A DNA stretch of 45,677 bases from an uncultured Bacteroides sp. (GCA_900755095.1 CAAEFE010000085.1:1-45677); one strand, 5' to 3'; numbered from the stretch's first letter, positions 32,966 through 41,390 are shown. Made by a program: numbers and translations. The notes: generated from the letters alone by a model not told the origin.

Positions 32966-33622
32966 ATGAAGAAACTATTCACGAAGGGGAGAATTGCCCT
33001 TCTCGTTATCTTTTCCGTATTGATTATTGACCAGATCATCAAGGTCTGGATTAAAACTCACATGTACTGGCACGAAAGTATACGTGTGACCGATTGGTTT
33101 TATATCTATTTCACCGAAAACAACGGGATGGCTTTCGGTATGGAAATCTTCGGCAAGTTATTCCTGACAACATTCCGCATTGTTGCAGTAGCATTGATAG
33201 GGTGGTATCTCTATAAAATCATAAAGAAAGGGTTCAAAACAGGTTATATCGTCTGTGTGGCTCTTATTCTGACCGGTGCTTTGGGGAACATCATAGATAG
33301 CGTGTTCTATGGAGTTATTTTCAATGAAAGCACTCATTCGCAGATTGCCAGTTTCATGCCCGAAGGTGGTGGATATTCTACCTGGTTTTACGGAAAAGTG
33401 GTGGATATGTTTTACTTTCCGATTATAGATACAAACTGGCCTACATGGATGCCGTTTGTGGGTGGAGAGCATTTTATATTCTTTAGTCCGATCTTTAATT
33501 TTGCGGATGCCGCTATCAGTTGCGGTATCATTGCCTTGTTACTCTTTTATAGTAAATATTTGAATGAGTCTTATCATTCGCTGGATAAAGATAAAAAGGA
33601 AGCTACGGATCATGAAAAATAA
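32966..33622 (+). CDS. lspA: Lipoprotein signal peptidase (signal peptidase II)
   Basis: A 218-residue inner-membrane aspartyl protease with four main helices. The catalytic-region motifs are NNGMAFGME, GALGNIIDSVFYG (first catalytic-type Asp) and FNFADAAIS (second Asp). Compared with the usual 160-170 residues it carries an extra extracytoplasmic loop of about 40 residues (SQIASFMPEGGGYSTWFYGK), common in Bacteroidota versions. It removes signal peptides from diacylated prolipoproteins. Its last 11 bases overlap the start of the downstream lipoprotein gene. Confidence 0.96.
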   Translation: MKKLFTKGRIALLVIFSVLIIDQIIKVWIKTHMYWHESIRVTDWFYIYFTENNGMAFGMEIFGKLFLTTFRIVAVALIGWYLYKIIKKGFKTGYIVCVALILTGALGNIIDSVFYGVIFNESTHSQIASFMPEGGGYSTWFYGKVVDMFYFPIIDTNWPTWMPFVGGEHFIFFSPIFNFADAAISCGIIALLLFYSKYLNESYHSLDKDKKEATDHEK

Positions 33623-34688
33623 ATTTCGGTTTCATCTGTGTCTCATCTGCATGTTCGTTTTTGCGGTAGCCGGGTGTAAAGTGAAAAGACCCAGTGATGT
33701 AATCTCGGAATCGAAGATGGAGAATTTGCTGTATGATTATCATGTGGCAAAGTCTATGGGAGATAATTTGCCTTATAGTGAGAACTATAAGAAAGCATTG
33801 TATATCGACGCCGTTTTCAAGAAATACGGGACTACACAAGCTGCATTTGACTCATCCATGGTTTGGTATACCCGTAACACAGAGATTTTATCGAAAATTT
33901 ATGATAAGGTGAAAAAACGCTTGAAAGACGAACAGGAACTTGTTGGCGACCTGATAGCCAAGCGTGATAAGAAACCGAAAATGACTAAGCAGGGTGATAG
34001 CATCGATGTCTGGCCGTGGCAGCGTATGGTACGTTTGACCGGTGAAATGATGGATAATCAATATGTATTTACTTTGCCGACCGACTCTAACTACAAAGAC
34101 CGGGATACACTGGTATGGGAAGTGCGGTATCGTTTCCTGGAGCCGATGCTTGCCGACTCTTTAAGAGGTGTCACTATGGCTATGCAGGTGATTTATGAGA
34201 AAGATACGATCAATCATTGGAAAAAGGTGACTGAACCGGGTGTGCAACAAATTCGTTTGTTTGCAGACACATTAGGTTCGATGAAAGAAATAAAAGGGTT
34301 CATTTATTATCCGATGGATAGCCAGGAAAAAGGCGGGGCAGTATTGGCCGACCGCTTCATGATGACTCGTTATCATTGTACGGATACACTTGCATTTGCT
34401 GTACGCGATTCTTTAAATAAGATAGAAGCATTGAAAGCGGATTCTTTGAAGAAGATAGCTACTAAAGAAAATGCCGACTCTTTACATAAGGTCATAGACA
34501 AGAATAAAGATGACATTCAGCGTCTGACACCGGAAGAGATGAATCGTCGTCGTACGGGAACTCATCGTGAGAAGAAGCCGGAGCAGATTCAGGTGGAACA
34601 GCATATCCAAAAGGAACGGATAGAGCAAAGAAAAGAACGCCAGATGAATCAACGCAGGAAGCAGCAACAAAGACGTTCAAACAACTGA
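33612..34688 (+). CDS. DUF4296 lipoprotein
   Basis: The ATG at 33612 gives 358 residues beginning with a lipoprotein signal peptide and a lipobox ending at Cys in VFAVAGCKVKRP; an upstream frame from 33564 would destroy this and is rejected. A DUF4296 domain spans about 25-110 (LLYDYHVAKSMGDNLPYSENYKKAL). A beta-rich middle region of unknown fold follows, and the C-terminus (about 260-358) is a highly charged, Lys/Arg/Gln-rich coiled tail. It overlaps lspA by 11 bp, so the two are co-translated. Function is unknown; it is probably anchored to the outer membrane facing the periplasm. Confidence 0.88.
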   Translation: MKNKFRFHLCLICMFVFAVAGCKVKRPSDVISESKMENLLYDYHVAKSMGDNLPYSENYKKALYIDAVFKKYGTTQAAFDSSMVWYTRNTEILSKIYDKVKKRLKDEQELVGDLIAKRDKKPKMTKQGDSIDVWPWQRMVRLTGEMMDNQYVFTLPTDSNYKDRDTLVWEVRYRFLEPMLADSLRGVTMAMQVIYEKDTINHWKKVTEPGVQQIRLFADTLGSMKEIKGFIYYPMDSQEKGGAVLADRFMMTRYHCTDTLAFAVRDSLNKIEALKADSLKKIATKENADSLHKVIDKNKDDIQRLTPEEMNRRRTGTHREKKPEQIQVEQHIQKERIEQRKERQMNQRRKQQQRRSNN

Positions 34689-34693
34689 TTGTA

Positions 34694-35080
34694 ATGAAAC
34701 GTTTTGCTTCTCATTATTTGCTGATACCTGCCGTCGGATATATGAAGCAGCAGGTAGTGGAGATCACTGACGAAGGAGTTGTCCGAGGTGTGTTCCCATT
34801 GACCGAAGAGATTGAATCGGTTGAATGGATGCCGGGAGTGATTGTGCTGCTTTCTGAAAGTCAGGTGGAAAAAATAAAAAACACTGGGATGATTTTAAAA
34901 AACATTCCAGTGTTTCAAATCAATCTTCCCAGTGTTTCGAATCAATCTTCTCAATGTTTTAATGAGTATCTGCAGGAAGCAGAAAAGAAGGGGGAAGCTT
35001 TATTTCCTTATTTGTTTTATCCTTTTGATTTTACTTCCATGCAGCCTGTCGACGGAACTCGGCACAGATTACTGCGGTAG
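34694..35080 (+). CDS. Unknown small protein carrying array D in its coding sequence
   Basis: A 128-residue protein, 5 bp after the DUF4296 gene. The first 60 residues (RFASHYLLIPAVGYMKQQVVEITDEGVVRGVFPL) look like a conserved beta-rich domain that I do not recognise. Residues about 62-90 are encoded by a 22-bp-pitch repeat array, giving the odd sequence FQINLPSVSNQSSQ, which may be a species-specific insertion. The 3' end overlaps the end of the convergent methyltransferase gene by 50 bp. Expression with the lspA run is likely; function unknown. Confidence 0.65.
   Translation: MKRFASHYLLIPAVGYMKQQVVEITDEGVVRGVFPLTEEIESVEWMPGVIVLLSESQVEKIKNTGMILKNIPVFQINLPSVSNQSSQCFNEYLQEAEKKGEALFPYLFYPFDFTSMQPVDGTRHRLLR
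34879..34959. repeat. 22-bp-pitch array D inside a coding sequence
   Basis: CCAGTGTTT at 34907 and 34929 and TCAATGTTT at 34951 lie exactly 22 bp apart in the same orientation. The first two 22-bp units differ by a single base. An inverted copy, AAACACTGG, lies 28 bp upstream at 34879. Three units add 66 bp, which keeps the reading frame. Confidence 0.7.
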
Positions 35081-35795
35081 CAATGGCTACATTCAGAGAC
35101 TCGGATGTCTTTTGGCCTGCCGGATAATTGGGGATATATAATTTTCGGTTGATTAATGTGGCTACCTCTTTCCCTATGCCATTCCCTTCATTTCCCATTA
35201 CGATCAAGCCATTGGCCGACAATGGTTGTTCATACATGTTTTTTCCATCCAGAAACGTACCGAACACAGGAGTATCTCCGAGCGACCGGATAAAATCGGG
35301 GAGGGAAGTATAATGTACTTTCACCCGGGCAATTCCACCCATAGTGGCTTGTATGGTCTTAGGGTTATATACATCTACCGTATTCTGCGAGCAGATAATA
35401 TGTTCGATGCCAAACCAGTCGGCCAGACGGATAATGGTACCTAGATTTCCGGGATCCTGCACATCGTCCAATGCAAGGCAAAGTGATGAACGAACTGCCT
35501 CCGGATCCAAAGTATATTGTGGTTGTTCGAAAATAGCAAGTACCTGTTGGGGAGTTTTCAATAAACTGGCCCGTGAAAGATCTTCCTGTGAAACTTCTAC
35601 CAGTTCACTTGCATCTATATCGGGATGTTCCTGAAGCCAGGAGGAAGTGGCTGCTAAAAAACGACAAGGAAAATGTCCGAGTAAATCACCTACCAATTTA
35701 GGACCTTCAGCCAGAAATACTCCCTCTTCTTTGCGTATTTTCTTCAGTTCCAGCGAGTGGATATACTTTATTTTGTTTTTACTTAGTGATGCCAT
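35031..35795 (-). CDS. SpoU/TrmH-family RNA 2'-O-methyltransferase
   Basis: With the ATG at 35793-35795 the protein has 254 residues; a TTG seven codons upstream is unlikely. An N-terminal substrate-binding domain (1-95, with KKIRKEEGVFLAEGPKLV) precedes the SpoU catalytic domain (about 100-254). That domain shows motif 1 around DVQDPGNLGTIIRLADWF, motif 2 LIVMGNEGNGI and motif 3 LYIPNYPAGQKTSESLNVAIATAVI. These form the trefoil-knot S-adenosylmethionine site. It methylates ribose in rRNA or tRNA; the target base cannot be assigned. It is convergent with, and overlaps by 50 bp, the small gene at 34694-35080. Confidence 0.93.
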   Translation of the reverse strand: MASLSKNKIKYIHSLELKKIRKEEGVFLAEGPKLVGDLLGHFPCRFLAATSSWLQEHPDIDASELVEVSQEDLSRASLLKTPQQVLAIFEQPQYTLDPEAVRSSLCLALDDVQDPGNLGTIIRLADWFGIEHIICSQNTVDVYNPKTIQATMGGIARVKVHYTSLPDFIRSLGDTPVFGTFLDGKNMYEQPLSANGLIVMGNEGNGIGKEVATLINRKLYIPNYPAGQKTSESLNVAIATAVICAEFRRQAAWK

Positions 35796-35813
35796 AAATT
35801 TGATATTCTTTTG

Positions 35814-35821
35814 CAAAGCTA
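35814..35821 (-). promoter_or_regulatory. -7 box of the methyltransferase gene
   Basis: On the minus strand this reads TAGCTTTG, 18 bp upstream of the ATG at 35795. A leader this short supports the ATG over the upstream TTG, which would lie inside the box. Confidence 0.5.
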
Positions 35822-35894
35822 TAAAGATATTTCCAATCTATCCTTACTTTCCTCTCTTTTTCTTAATTTATTTTTCCCGTCGGAAAATATAATT

Positions 35895-35902
35895 TATCTT
35901 TG
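35895..35902 (+). promoter_or_regulatory. -7 box of the Omp85 gene
   Basis: TATCTTTG is a consensus TAnnTTTG element, 35 bp before the start codon at 35938. No well-placed -33 TTTG is present. Confidence 0.65.
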
Positions 35903-35937
35903 TAAGCGCATTTTTTATGCTATCGATGTAAAACCGT

Positions 35938-38247
35938 ATGAGGAGAAATTTTCTTTATTTACTTGCTTCTGCTGCTGTCTTGTCACTTGCTTCGTGTACT
36001 ACCACTAAGTTTGTGCCGGATGGTTCTTATTTGCTGGATGAAGTTAAAATTCGTACGGACCAGAAAAACATACGGCCTTCTTCCTTACGTATGTATGTTC
36101 GTCAAAATCCTAATGCCAAGTGGTTCAGCCTGATAAAGACTCAACTTTATGTCTACAATCTGTCGGGACGTGATTCAACCAAATGGGGAAACAAATTTTT
36201 AAGAAGGATAGGGGATGCTCCTGTAATATATAGCGAGGACGAAGCGAAACGCTCTGAAGAAGAAATCACTAAGGCTGTGCACAATATGGGATATATGGCG
36301 GCAACCGTGAAGCGTTCGACTAAAATAAAAAAGAAAAAGATTAAACTGTATTATGATGTAACGGCCGGCAAACCCTACGTTGTTCAATCTATCAAATATG
36401 ATATTTATGATCCTAAAATAGCCTCTCTTCTCAAACAGGATTCTGCCAGAAGCTTGTTGAAGGAAGGAATGTATTTGGATGTGAATGTATTGGATGCGGA
36501 CAGGCAACGTATCACGAATAAGTTGCTTCGGAATGGCTATTATAAATTTAATAAGGATTATATCGGATATACGGCCGATACGGTTCGTAATACTTATAAT
36601 GTAGATCTGACTCAACATTTGCAGATGTATAAAGCGCATGCGATTGATTCGGCAAGGGCACATCAGCAATATTGGATCAATAAGATTAATTTTATTACGG
36701 ATTATGACGTTTTGCAGTCTTCTGCCTTGAGTAGTGTGGATATTAATGATTCGGTTCATTATAAGGGATATCCGATTTACTATAAGGATAAGCTCTATTT
36801 ACGTCCTAAAGTGCTTACGGATAACCTCCGGTTTGCTTCCGGCGATTTGTTTAATGAGCGTGATGTGCAGCAAACTTATTCCAGTTTCGGGCGTTTGTCT
36901 GCATTGAAATATACGAATATCCGTTTTATCGAGACTCAAGTTGGAGATTCAACAATGCTCGATTGTTACGTGATGTTGACTAAGAGCAAGCATAAATCGG
37001 TATCCTTTGAGGTAGAGGGAACCAATTCTGCCGGTGACTTGGGAGCGGCAGCTTCCGTTTCTTTCCAGAATAGGAATCTCTTTCGCGGGTCGGAAACGTT
37101 TATGATAAAATTCCGTGGAGCGTATGAGGTTATTTCCGGGCTTCAGGCAGGCTATTCAAATAATAACTATACGGAGTATGGAGTGGAAACGAGTATCAAC
37201 TTTCCTAATTTCCTGTTCCCATTCATTTCCTCTGATTTTAAACGGAAAATCAGGGCTACAACAGAGTTTGGTTTACAGTATAATTATCAGTTGCGACCGG
37301 AGTTCTTGCGTACGATGGCTTCTGCTAACTGGAGTTACAAGTGGACACAACGCCAGAAGATACAACACCGTATTGATTTGATAAATATTGCTTTCCTTTA
37401 TTTGCCCCGTATTTCTGAAAGATTTAAAGAAGACTATATAAATAAAGGACAGAACCATATATTCCAGTATAATTATCAGGATCGACTGATTATAAATATG
37501 GGATATAGCTATAATTATAATAGCGTGGGAGGATCGATTATCAATAATACGATTGCTTCTAATTCATACTCCATCCGTTTTAATTTCGAATCGGCGGGAA
37601 ATGTAATGTATGCTCTGTCAAAGGCTGCAAACATTCGGAAGAACAGTAATGGTGAATACGCTATTCTGGGAATTCCTTATGCTCAATATCTGAAAGGGGA
37701 GTTTGATTTTGCTAAGAATATCAGAATCGATTATCGTAACTCTTTTGCGTTTCATGCTGGTGTGGGAATAGCTGTACCTTATGGAAATGCGAAGACTATT
37801 CCGTTTGAGAAACAATATTTCTCTGGTGGAGCCAATAGTGTCCGCGGATGGAGTGTTCGCGATTTGGGACCGGGCTCTTTTGCAGGAAATGGGAATTTGC
37901 TCGATCAATCCGGAGATATTAAACTGGATGCCAGTATTGAATACCGAAGCAAGTTATTCTGGAAGTTTCAGGGGGCGGTATTTATTGATGCTGGTAATAT
38001 CTGGACCATCCGGAGTTATGCCAATCAACCGGGAGGGGTTTTCAAGTTTGATAGGTTTTATAAGCAAATAGCAGTGGCCTACGGATTAGGTCTCCGCCTG
38101 GATTTGGATTTCTTTATTTTGCGTTTTGACGGAGGTATGAAAGCTGTCAATCCTGCCTATGAAACGAGGAAAGAGCATTTCCCCATCATTCATCCTAAAT
38201 TCAGTCGTGACTTTGCTTTCCATTTTGCTGTGGGATATCCTTTCTAA
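35938..38247 (+). CDS. Lipidated TamA/BamA-like outer membrane protein (Omp85 family)
   Basis: A 769-residue protein with a lipoprotein signal peptide and lipobox at LSLASC (Cys about 19), POTRA-like domains (about 25-370) and a 16-strand Omp85 barrel (about 375-769). The barrel contains the conserved loop motif GGANSVRGWSVRDLGPGSF (VRGW) and a final aromatic-rich strand ending AVGYPF. A lipidated TamA homologue (TamL) is typical of Bacteroidota. It should insert or help assemble outer-membrane proteins, or assist lipid transport with a TamB partner that is not in the window. The 3' end overlaps the convergent lipoprotein gene by 47 bp. Confidence 0.93.
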   Translation: MRRNFLYLLASAAVLSLASCTTTKFVPDGSYLLDEVKIRTDQKNIRPSSLRMYVRQNPNAKWFSLIKTQLYVYNLSGRDSTKWGNKFLRRIGDAPVIYSEDEAKRSEEEITKAVHNMGYMAATVKRSTKIKKKKIKLYYDVTAGKPYVVQSIKYDIYDPKIASLLKQDSARSLLKEGMYLDVNVLDADRQRITNKLLRNGYYKFNKDYIGYTADTVRNTYNVDLTQHLQMYKAHAIDSARAHQQYWINKINFITDYDVLQSSALSSVDINDSVHYKGYPIYYKDKLYLRPKVLTDNLRFASGDLFNERDVQQTYSSFGRLSALKYTNIRFIETQVGDSTMLDCYVMLTKSKHKSVSFEVEGTNSAGDLGAAASVSFQNRNLFRGSETFMIKFRGAYEVISGLQAGYSNNNYTEYGVETSINFPNFLFPFISSDFKRKIRATTEFGLQYNYQLRPEFLRTMASANWSYKWTQRQKIQHRIDLINIAFLYLPRISERFKEDYINKGQNHIFQYNYQDRLIINMGYSYNYNSVGGSIINNTIASNSYSIRFNFESAGNVMYALSKAANIRKNSNGEYAILGIPYAQYLKGEFDFAKNIRIDYRNSFAFHAGVGIAVPYGNAKTIPFEKQYFSGGANSVRGWSVRDLGPGSFAGNGNLLDQSGDIKLDASIEYRSKLFWKFQGAVFIDAGNIWTIRSYANQPGGVFKFDRFYKQIAVAYGLGLRLDLDFFILRFDGGMKAVNPAYETRKEHFPIIHPKFSRDFAFHFAVGYPF

Positions 38248-38653
38248 TCAGCCATTTATTATTTACTCTTACTAATTCGAGCGTATCTTGCAGGGAACTT
38301 ACGTATTCCATTTTTCCTCCGATGGGATGAATGACGAATGCATTTTTGATTTGGCAGACAACCGACGCTTCTTCTAAATTAGCATCTATCTCACTTGAAA
38401 TAACAGAAACTTTTGCAGCGCCTCGTGTCTTAAGTTGCTCCAGATGGGGTTGCCCGACATTAGATGCTAAGAAACTAAGATAAGATTGAGAAGAAGGCGT
38501 GCTCCATTCTTTGGCGACCGGATAATTGAAATTATAAAAGGCTTCACAGAAATCTATGGCTGTCTGTTCTATTTGAGTTTGAGGAGTCTGTTGCTGACAA
38601 GATAGACAGGTGAAGATTAGAACAGAATAGATAAGTGTATGTAGTTTATTCAT
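38201..38653 (-). CDS. NTF2-like lipoprotein of unknown function
   Basis: A 150-residue protein with a lipoprotein signal and Cys at about 19 (FTCLSCQQQ). The mature part (about 30-145) has the helix-then-sheet pattern of the DUF4878/NTF2-like fold (AIDFCEAFYNFNYPVAKEWSTPSSQSYL, then LELVRVNNKWLIRKDIP). Such small periplasmic domains usually bind ligands or other proteins; no catalytic residues are evident. The last 47 bp overlap the end of the Omp85 gene on the other strand. It lies downstream of the DUF3332 gene but is separated from it by a terminator. Confidence 0.8.
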   Translation of the reverse strand: MNKLHTLIYSVLIFTCLSCQQQTPQTQIEQTAIDFCEAFYNFNYPVAKEWSTPSSQSYLSFLASNVGQPHLEQLKTRGAAKVSVISSEIDANLEEASVVCQIKNAFVIHPIGGKMEYVSSLQDTLELVRVNNKWLIRKDIPQQNGKQSHD

Positions 38654-38694
38654 AGTACAAAAGATTCTTGATAGAAGAAGATAAGATTGAAAAA

Positions 38695-38727
38695 GGAGAT
38701 GAAACTCCTATATGATGTTTCATCTCC
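38695..38727 (-). terminator. Rho-independent terminator of the DUF3332 gene
   Basis: On the minus strand GGAGATGAAAC pairs with GTTTCATCTCC around an 11-base loop and is followed by TTTTTC. It lies 20 bp after the DUF3332 stop codon. Confidence 0.8.
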
Positions 38728-38746
38728 TTCGTATTTGTTTTTATTT

Positions 38747-39298
38747 TTAGCGGGCGGCAAACATAAAATTGCTCATTGTAGCCTGGCGTGCTGCCAGCAT
38801 GCCTTGAGCATCCAGCGTTACATTCATCTTTTCGCCATTTGGCAAGAACAAATCAGCAGTGCCATCATTGTTCATTTTTACTAATTCAGCGCTTTCACCG
38901 TTTGCAACGACATTCCATGTGTTGGCTTCTTTGTTGTAGATCAGGTCCATTGAAGCAGTTTCGCCCTCTTTAGTAATGGAATATCCATTCTCAAGAGTTT
39001 TCACCATGTAGTTGCCGTTTTCTCCTTTTACTTTCTTTACGTCACCTACATTAGCCATCGGATTGGAGCCACTCCAGAATTCGATTGAGTTGATAACTAA
39101 AGCATCAGCCAGGTAAGCTACACCATAAACCGGAACAATGTTGAAAGCAAGGAATACGAGTTCGTTTACAAACTTGTTTCCAACTGATTGATTCCAGGAA
39201 GACAGGCGGTTGAATAAACCAAATGATCCTACACAAGAACTGAATAATAAGCTACCACTAAGTACTACTGCGACTAAAGTCAGTTTTCCTCTTTTCAT
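38747..39298 (-). CDS. DUF3332 family membrane-associated protein
   Basis: A 183-residue protein with an N-terminal signal containing a lipobox-like LLFSSCVG (Cys about 22). A segment with WNQSVGNKFVNELVFLAFNIVPVYGVAYLADALVINSIEFWSGSNP includes one or two hydrophobic stretches. The C-terminal half is beta-rich (about 95-183, GYSITKEGETASMDLIYNKEANTW). This matches DUF3332 as I recall it. The function is not known. It has its own promoter and a strong terminator and is therefore monocistronic. Confidence 0.85.
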   Translation of the reverse strand: MKRGKLTLVAVVLSGSLLFSSCVGSFGLFNRLSSWNQSVGNKFVNELVFLAFNIVPVYGVAYLADALVINSIEFWSGSNPMANVGDVKKVKGENGNYMVKTLENGYSITKEGETASMDLIYNKEANTWNVVANGESAELVKMNNDGTADLFLPNGEKMNVTLDAQGMLAARQATMSNFMFAAR

Positions 39299-39353
39299 GT
39301 TAAAATGTTTTTGATTAATAAAAAATATTGATAATTTCTCTCTTATGTGTATG

Positions 39354-39361
39354 CAAATATA
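39354..39361 (-). promoter_or_regulatory. -7 box of the DUF3332 gene
   Basis: On the minus strand this reads TATATTTG, matching TAnnTTTG, 55 bp upstream of the ATG at 39298. The spacer is very AT-rich. Confidence 0.6.
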
Positions 39362-39391
39362 ATATTTTTTAATTAATCGGGGCTATTATTT

Positions 39392-39841
39392 CTAATTTTT
39401 GTATACTCTTGACTTCCGCCGTGACAATTCGTTTCCTATGATATGGTCTATTGAAAATTTACCGGGACCGGCAATATACATCAATATAAATACAACTAAA
39501 TAGATGAAGGCTAGCTCTTTAACCGCAAATACGTCATTAGCATGAACAACAAAGAAGGCTACTATCATTGTGAAAATCATCGGGATCATTGCCAAGCGAT
39601 ACAGGAATCCGATGATAAATGCCATCGAACATACGAGTTCGCCAAAAATTGCTAATCCGAGAGATAGGGGACTTCCTATTCCAAGCGGATCAGGAAATAC
39701 TGCTGACATCTCCTGGAAGTTACTCCATTTCTGGATACCGTGGTTCATTAATAATATACCGAAGATGATCCGGACAGCCAATAGCAACAAAGATACTTTC
39801 GTTGTATTCGATTTTGTGGGAAATAAAAAACTATAAATCAT
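39392..39841 (-). CDS. DoxX family membrane protein
   Basis: A 149-residue protein with four membrane helices (about 15-35, 60-80, 82-102 and 108-128). It carries the DoxX signature around LLLAVRIIFGILLMNHGIQKW and the PLGIGSPLSLGLAIFGELVCSMAFIIGF core. DoxX proteins are small integral membrane proteins linked in various bacteria to quinone-dependent oxidation or redox stress, without a firm enzymatic role. The region between it and the NlpE-like gene upstream (39842-39931) is AT-rich with a GTTTATAT/ATATAAAC dyad. Confidence 0.88.
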   Translation of the reverse strand: MIYSFLFPTKSNTTKVSLLLLAVRIIFGILLMNHGIQKWSNFQEMSAVFPDPLGIGSPLSLGLAIFGELVCSMAFIIGFLYRLAMIPMIFTMIVAFFVVHANDVFAVKELAFIYLVVFILMYIAGPGKFSIDHIIGNELSRRKSRVYKN

Positions 39842-39931
39842 AAGTTGTTCTATTTTTAAGTTTATATCTATTTATATAAACATAAAAAATCTTGAAATTG
39901 TTCTCTATTGATAGTAAAATTTGTTTGGACC

Positions 39932-40366
39932 TTATTCCTTATTTAAAACATAATGGTCTGCAAGTTCTCCGGTTATTTCTTGTTTATCCATTGTTAGTTT
40001 GCGTAAATGATTTTCTTCTACTTTATAATAAGAAAGTTCTCCGCCTTCTTCATTAAGAGTCAACAGGTTGTCTTTTAAAGTATATGTACCTTTTTCGTCA
40101 AATGAGCTGTCTCTATCGATATATACGGAATGGAGGCTGAATGTTTTGTCCGGATTTAATGTCAGGGTTGTTTCAATACCCGGACAATCGGCAGCGGGGA
40201 AAACTCCTTTATAAGTTCCTTCGTAATCAAGTGAATTTTCCGCATTATGGATATCGGTTACTTCGATTGAAGTACTGTCTGCACCGGCACTCTTGTTTGT
40301 TTTCGCGCTATTGTTGCATGCTGCCAAAAGAGCACATGAACATACTAAAATGAAAATTTTCTTCAT
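39932..40366 (-). CDS. NlpE N-terminal domain lipoprotein
   Basis: A 144-residue lipoprotein with a lipobox at LLAACNN (Cys about 17). The mature domain (about 48-144) has the NlpE pattern YEGTYKGVFPAADCPGIETTLTLNPDKTFSL followed by a small antiparallel barrel. In E. coli NlpE a CxxC in this segment can bind metal or form a disulfide and signals surface contact or copper stress to Cpx. Here only one Cys remains in AADCPGI, so that chemistry is probably absent. It may sense lipoprotein or envelope state, or simply be structural. Confidence 0.87.
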   Translation of the reverse strand: MKKIFILVCSCALLAACNNSAKTNKSAGADSTSIEVTDIHNAENSLDYEGTYKGVFPAADCPGIETTLTLNPDKTFSLHSVYIDRDSSFDEKGTYTLKDNLLTLNEEGGELSYYKVEENHLRKLTMDKQEITGELADHYVLNKE

Positions 40367-40485
40367 AATTATTGTTTCTATTAGTTAGTCTAATTGAGTA
40401 TATTGGACGTAAAGGTATAAATTTAAAATGGAATCTTTATAGTAAAAAGAAACGAACAACTTTATTTATGAATAAATAAACTTTG

Positions 40486-40493
40486 TATCTTTG
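40486..40493 (+). promoter_or_regulatory. -7 box of the small gene at 40511
   Basis: TATCTTTG is consensus and lies only 17 bp before the ATG, implying a very short leader. Confidence 0.65.
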
Positions 40494-40510
40494 CGGAAAA
40501 TTCTAAAGAT

Positions 40511-40759
40511 ATGGCACAACATACTTATGACAATGAAGCTGTTCAGGAATTATTGAACTGGGCAAAAAAGATGATTGAGACAAAGAATTATCCTACAGAA
40601 AGATATCAGGTCAATAAATGTACTACCATTATTGATGGTAAATCGTATTTGGAATCTTTGATTGCAATGATTTCCAGAAACTGGGAGAATCCGACTTTTC
40701 ATCCTACTATTGAGCAATTATGGGAGTTTAGGGAAAAGTGGGAAAATAAAGAAGCGTAG
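40511..40759 (+). CDS. Small conserved-looking hypothetical protein
   Basis: An 82-residue acidic protein, mostly helical (NEAVQELLNWAKKMIETKNYP, then SLIAMISRNWENPTFHPTIEQLWEFREKWENKEA), with no signal peptide or membrane segment. I do not recognise the family with certainty. The consensus promoter immediately upstream, and a strong terminator after the gene, argue that it is a genuine monocistronic gene. Function unknown. Confidence 0.75.
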   Translation: MAQHTYDNEAVQELLNWAKKMIETKNYPTERYQVNKCTTIIDGKSYLESLIAMISRNWENPTFHPTIEQLWEFREKWENKEA

Positions 40760-40800
40760 TAAATTGTGATTCAATGTTGAATGATAAATCATTTATGAAT

Positions 40801-40844
40801 ATAGAAATGCACTCTAATCATGTCAGATAAGAGTGCATTTCTAT
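40801..40844. terminator. Bidirectional terminator between convergent genes
   Basis: ATAGAAATGCACTCT (40801-40815) and its exact complement (40830-40844) form a 15-bp stem with a 14-base loop, followed on the plus strand by TTTATT. It lies between the small gene (ends 40759) and the HAD gene (ends 40872), so it can end both transcripts. Confidence 0.75.
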
Positions 40845-40871
40845 TTTATTAGTTTGATATTTATCAGCTTC

Positions 40872-41294
40872 CTAAAAAGGCAGCCATCTTTTCTTCTTTT
40901 TCAGGGATGTTTTTTCTTCTTCTCCGTTTTGGCTATAGATATCTGCAAACGTCTTTTTCTCTTTAATCATTTCGTAAATGACTCCCCAGTCTGGTAAACC
41001 ACCCAGATTTCGATCGTCAATGAACATGTCGGCTTTCAACTTTCGAGAGAATCCCTGATGGCCTTTCTGCTCTTCAGGATAATCCTTATTAACGGCATAA
41101 AATTCTAAACCTCTGGATTTACACCATTCGACAGCTTCGTCCAGAAGTGCTCCTTCACGCACACTCCACAGTATTAAACGATGCTTTTCTTGTTGCAATA
41201 ACTTCAATGTGTCAACAGCGAATGGAATCTCTTCACCAATGCGTGGATAACGATGTTCTACAATCGTTCCGTCAAAATCAACAGCTATAATCAT
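40872..41294 (-). CDS. HAD-superfamily phosphatase, BT_0820 type
   Basis: A 140-residue minimal HAD protein with motif I DFDGT (residues 6-10, nucleophile Asp6 and acid/base Asp8), motif II Ser in LILWSVREG, a motif III Lys near SRKLKAD and motif IV FIDDRN. There is no large cap domain, so it should act on sizeable or protein-bound phosphorylated substrates. The sequence matches the small family I associate with B. thetaiotaomicron BT_0820, which suggests this window is the orthologous region of a close relative. The Lys-rich C-terminus (SLKKKKRWLPF) is unusual. Confidence 0.9.
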   Translation of the reverse strand: MIIAVDFDGTIVEHRYPRIGEEIPFAVDTLKLLQQEKHRLILWSVREGALLDEAVEWCKSRGLEFYAVNKDYPEEQKGHQGFSRKLKADMFIDDRNLGGLPDWGVIYEMIKEKKTFADIYSQNGEEEKTSLKKKKRWLPF

Positions 41295-41318
41295 AGTTTT
41301 TAATTACCTAATTTGGAA

Positions 41319-41326
41319 CAAAGATA
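41319..41326 (-). promoter_or_regulatory. -7 box of the HAD gene
   Basis: On the minus strand this reads TATCTTTG, 24 bp before the ATG at 41294. It is divergent from the box at 41349, and only 22 bp separate the two elements. Confidence 0.65.
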
Positions 41327-41348
41327 CGGACAGTAAGCCAAAAAAACG

Positions 41349-41356
41349 TATCTTTG
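41349..41356 (+). promoter_or_regulatory. -7 box of the POT-type transporter gene
   Basis: TATCTTTG lies 34 bp before the ATG at 41391, in a compact divergent promoter region shared with the HAD gene. Confidence 0.65.
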
Positions 41357-41390
41357 TCTCAAATTAACATTTTAATAAAAATATAAATAC

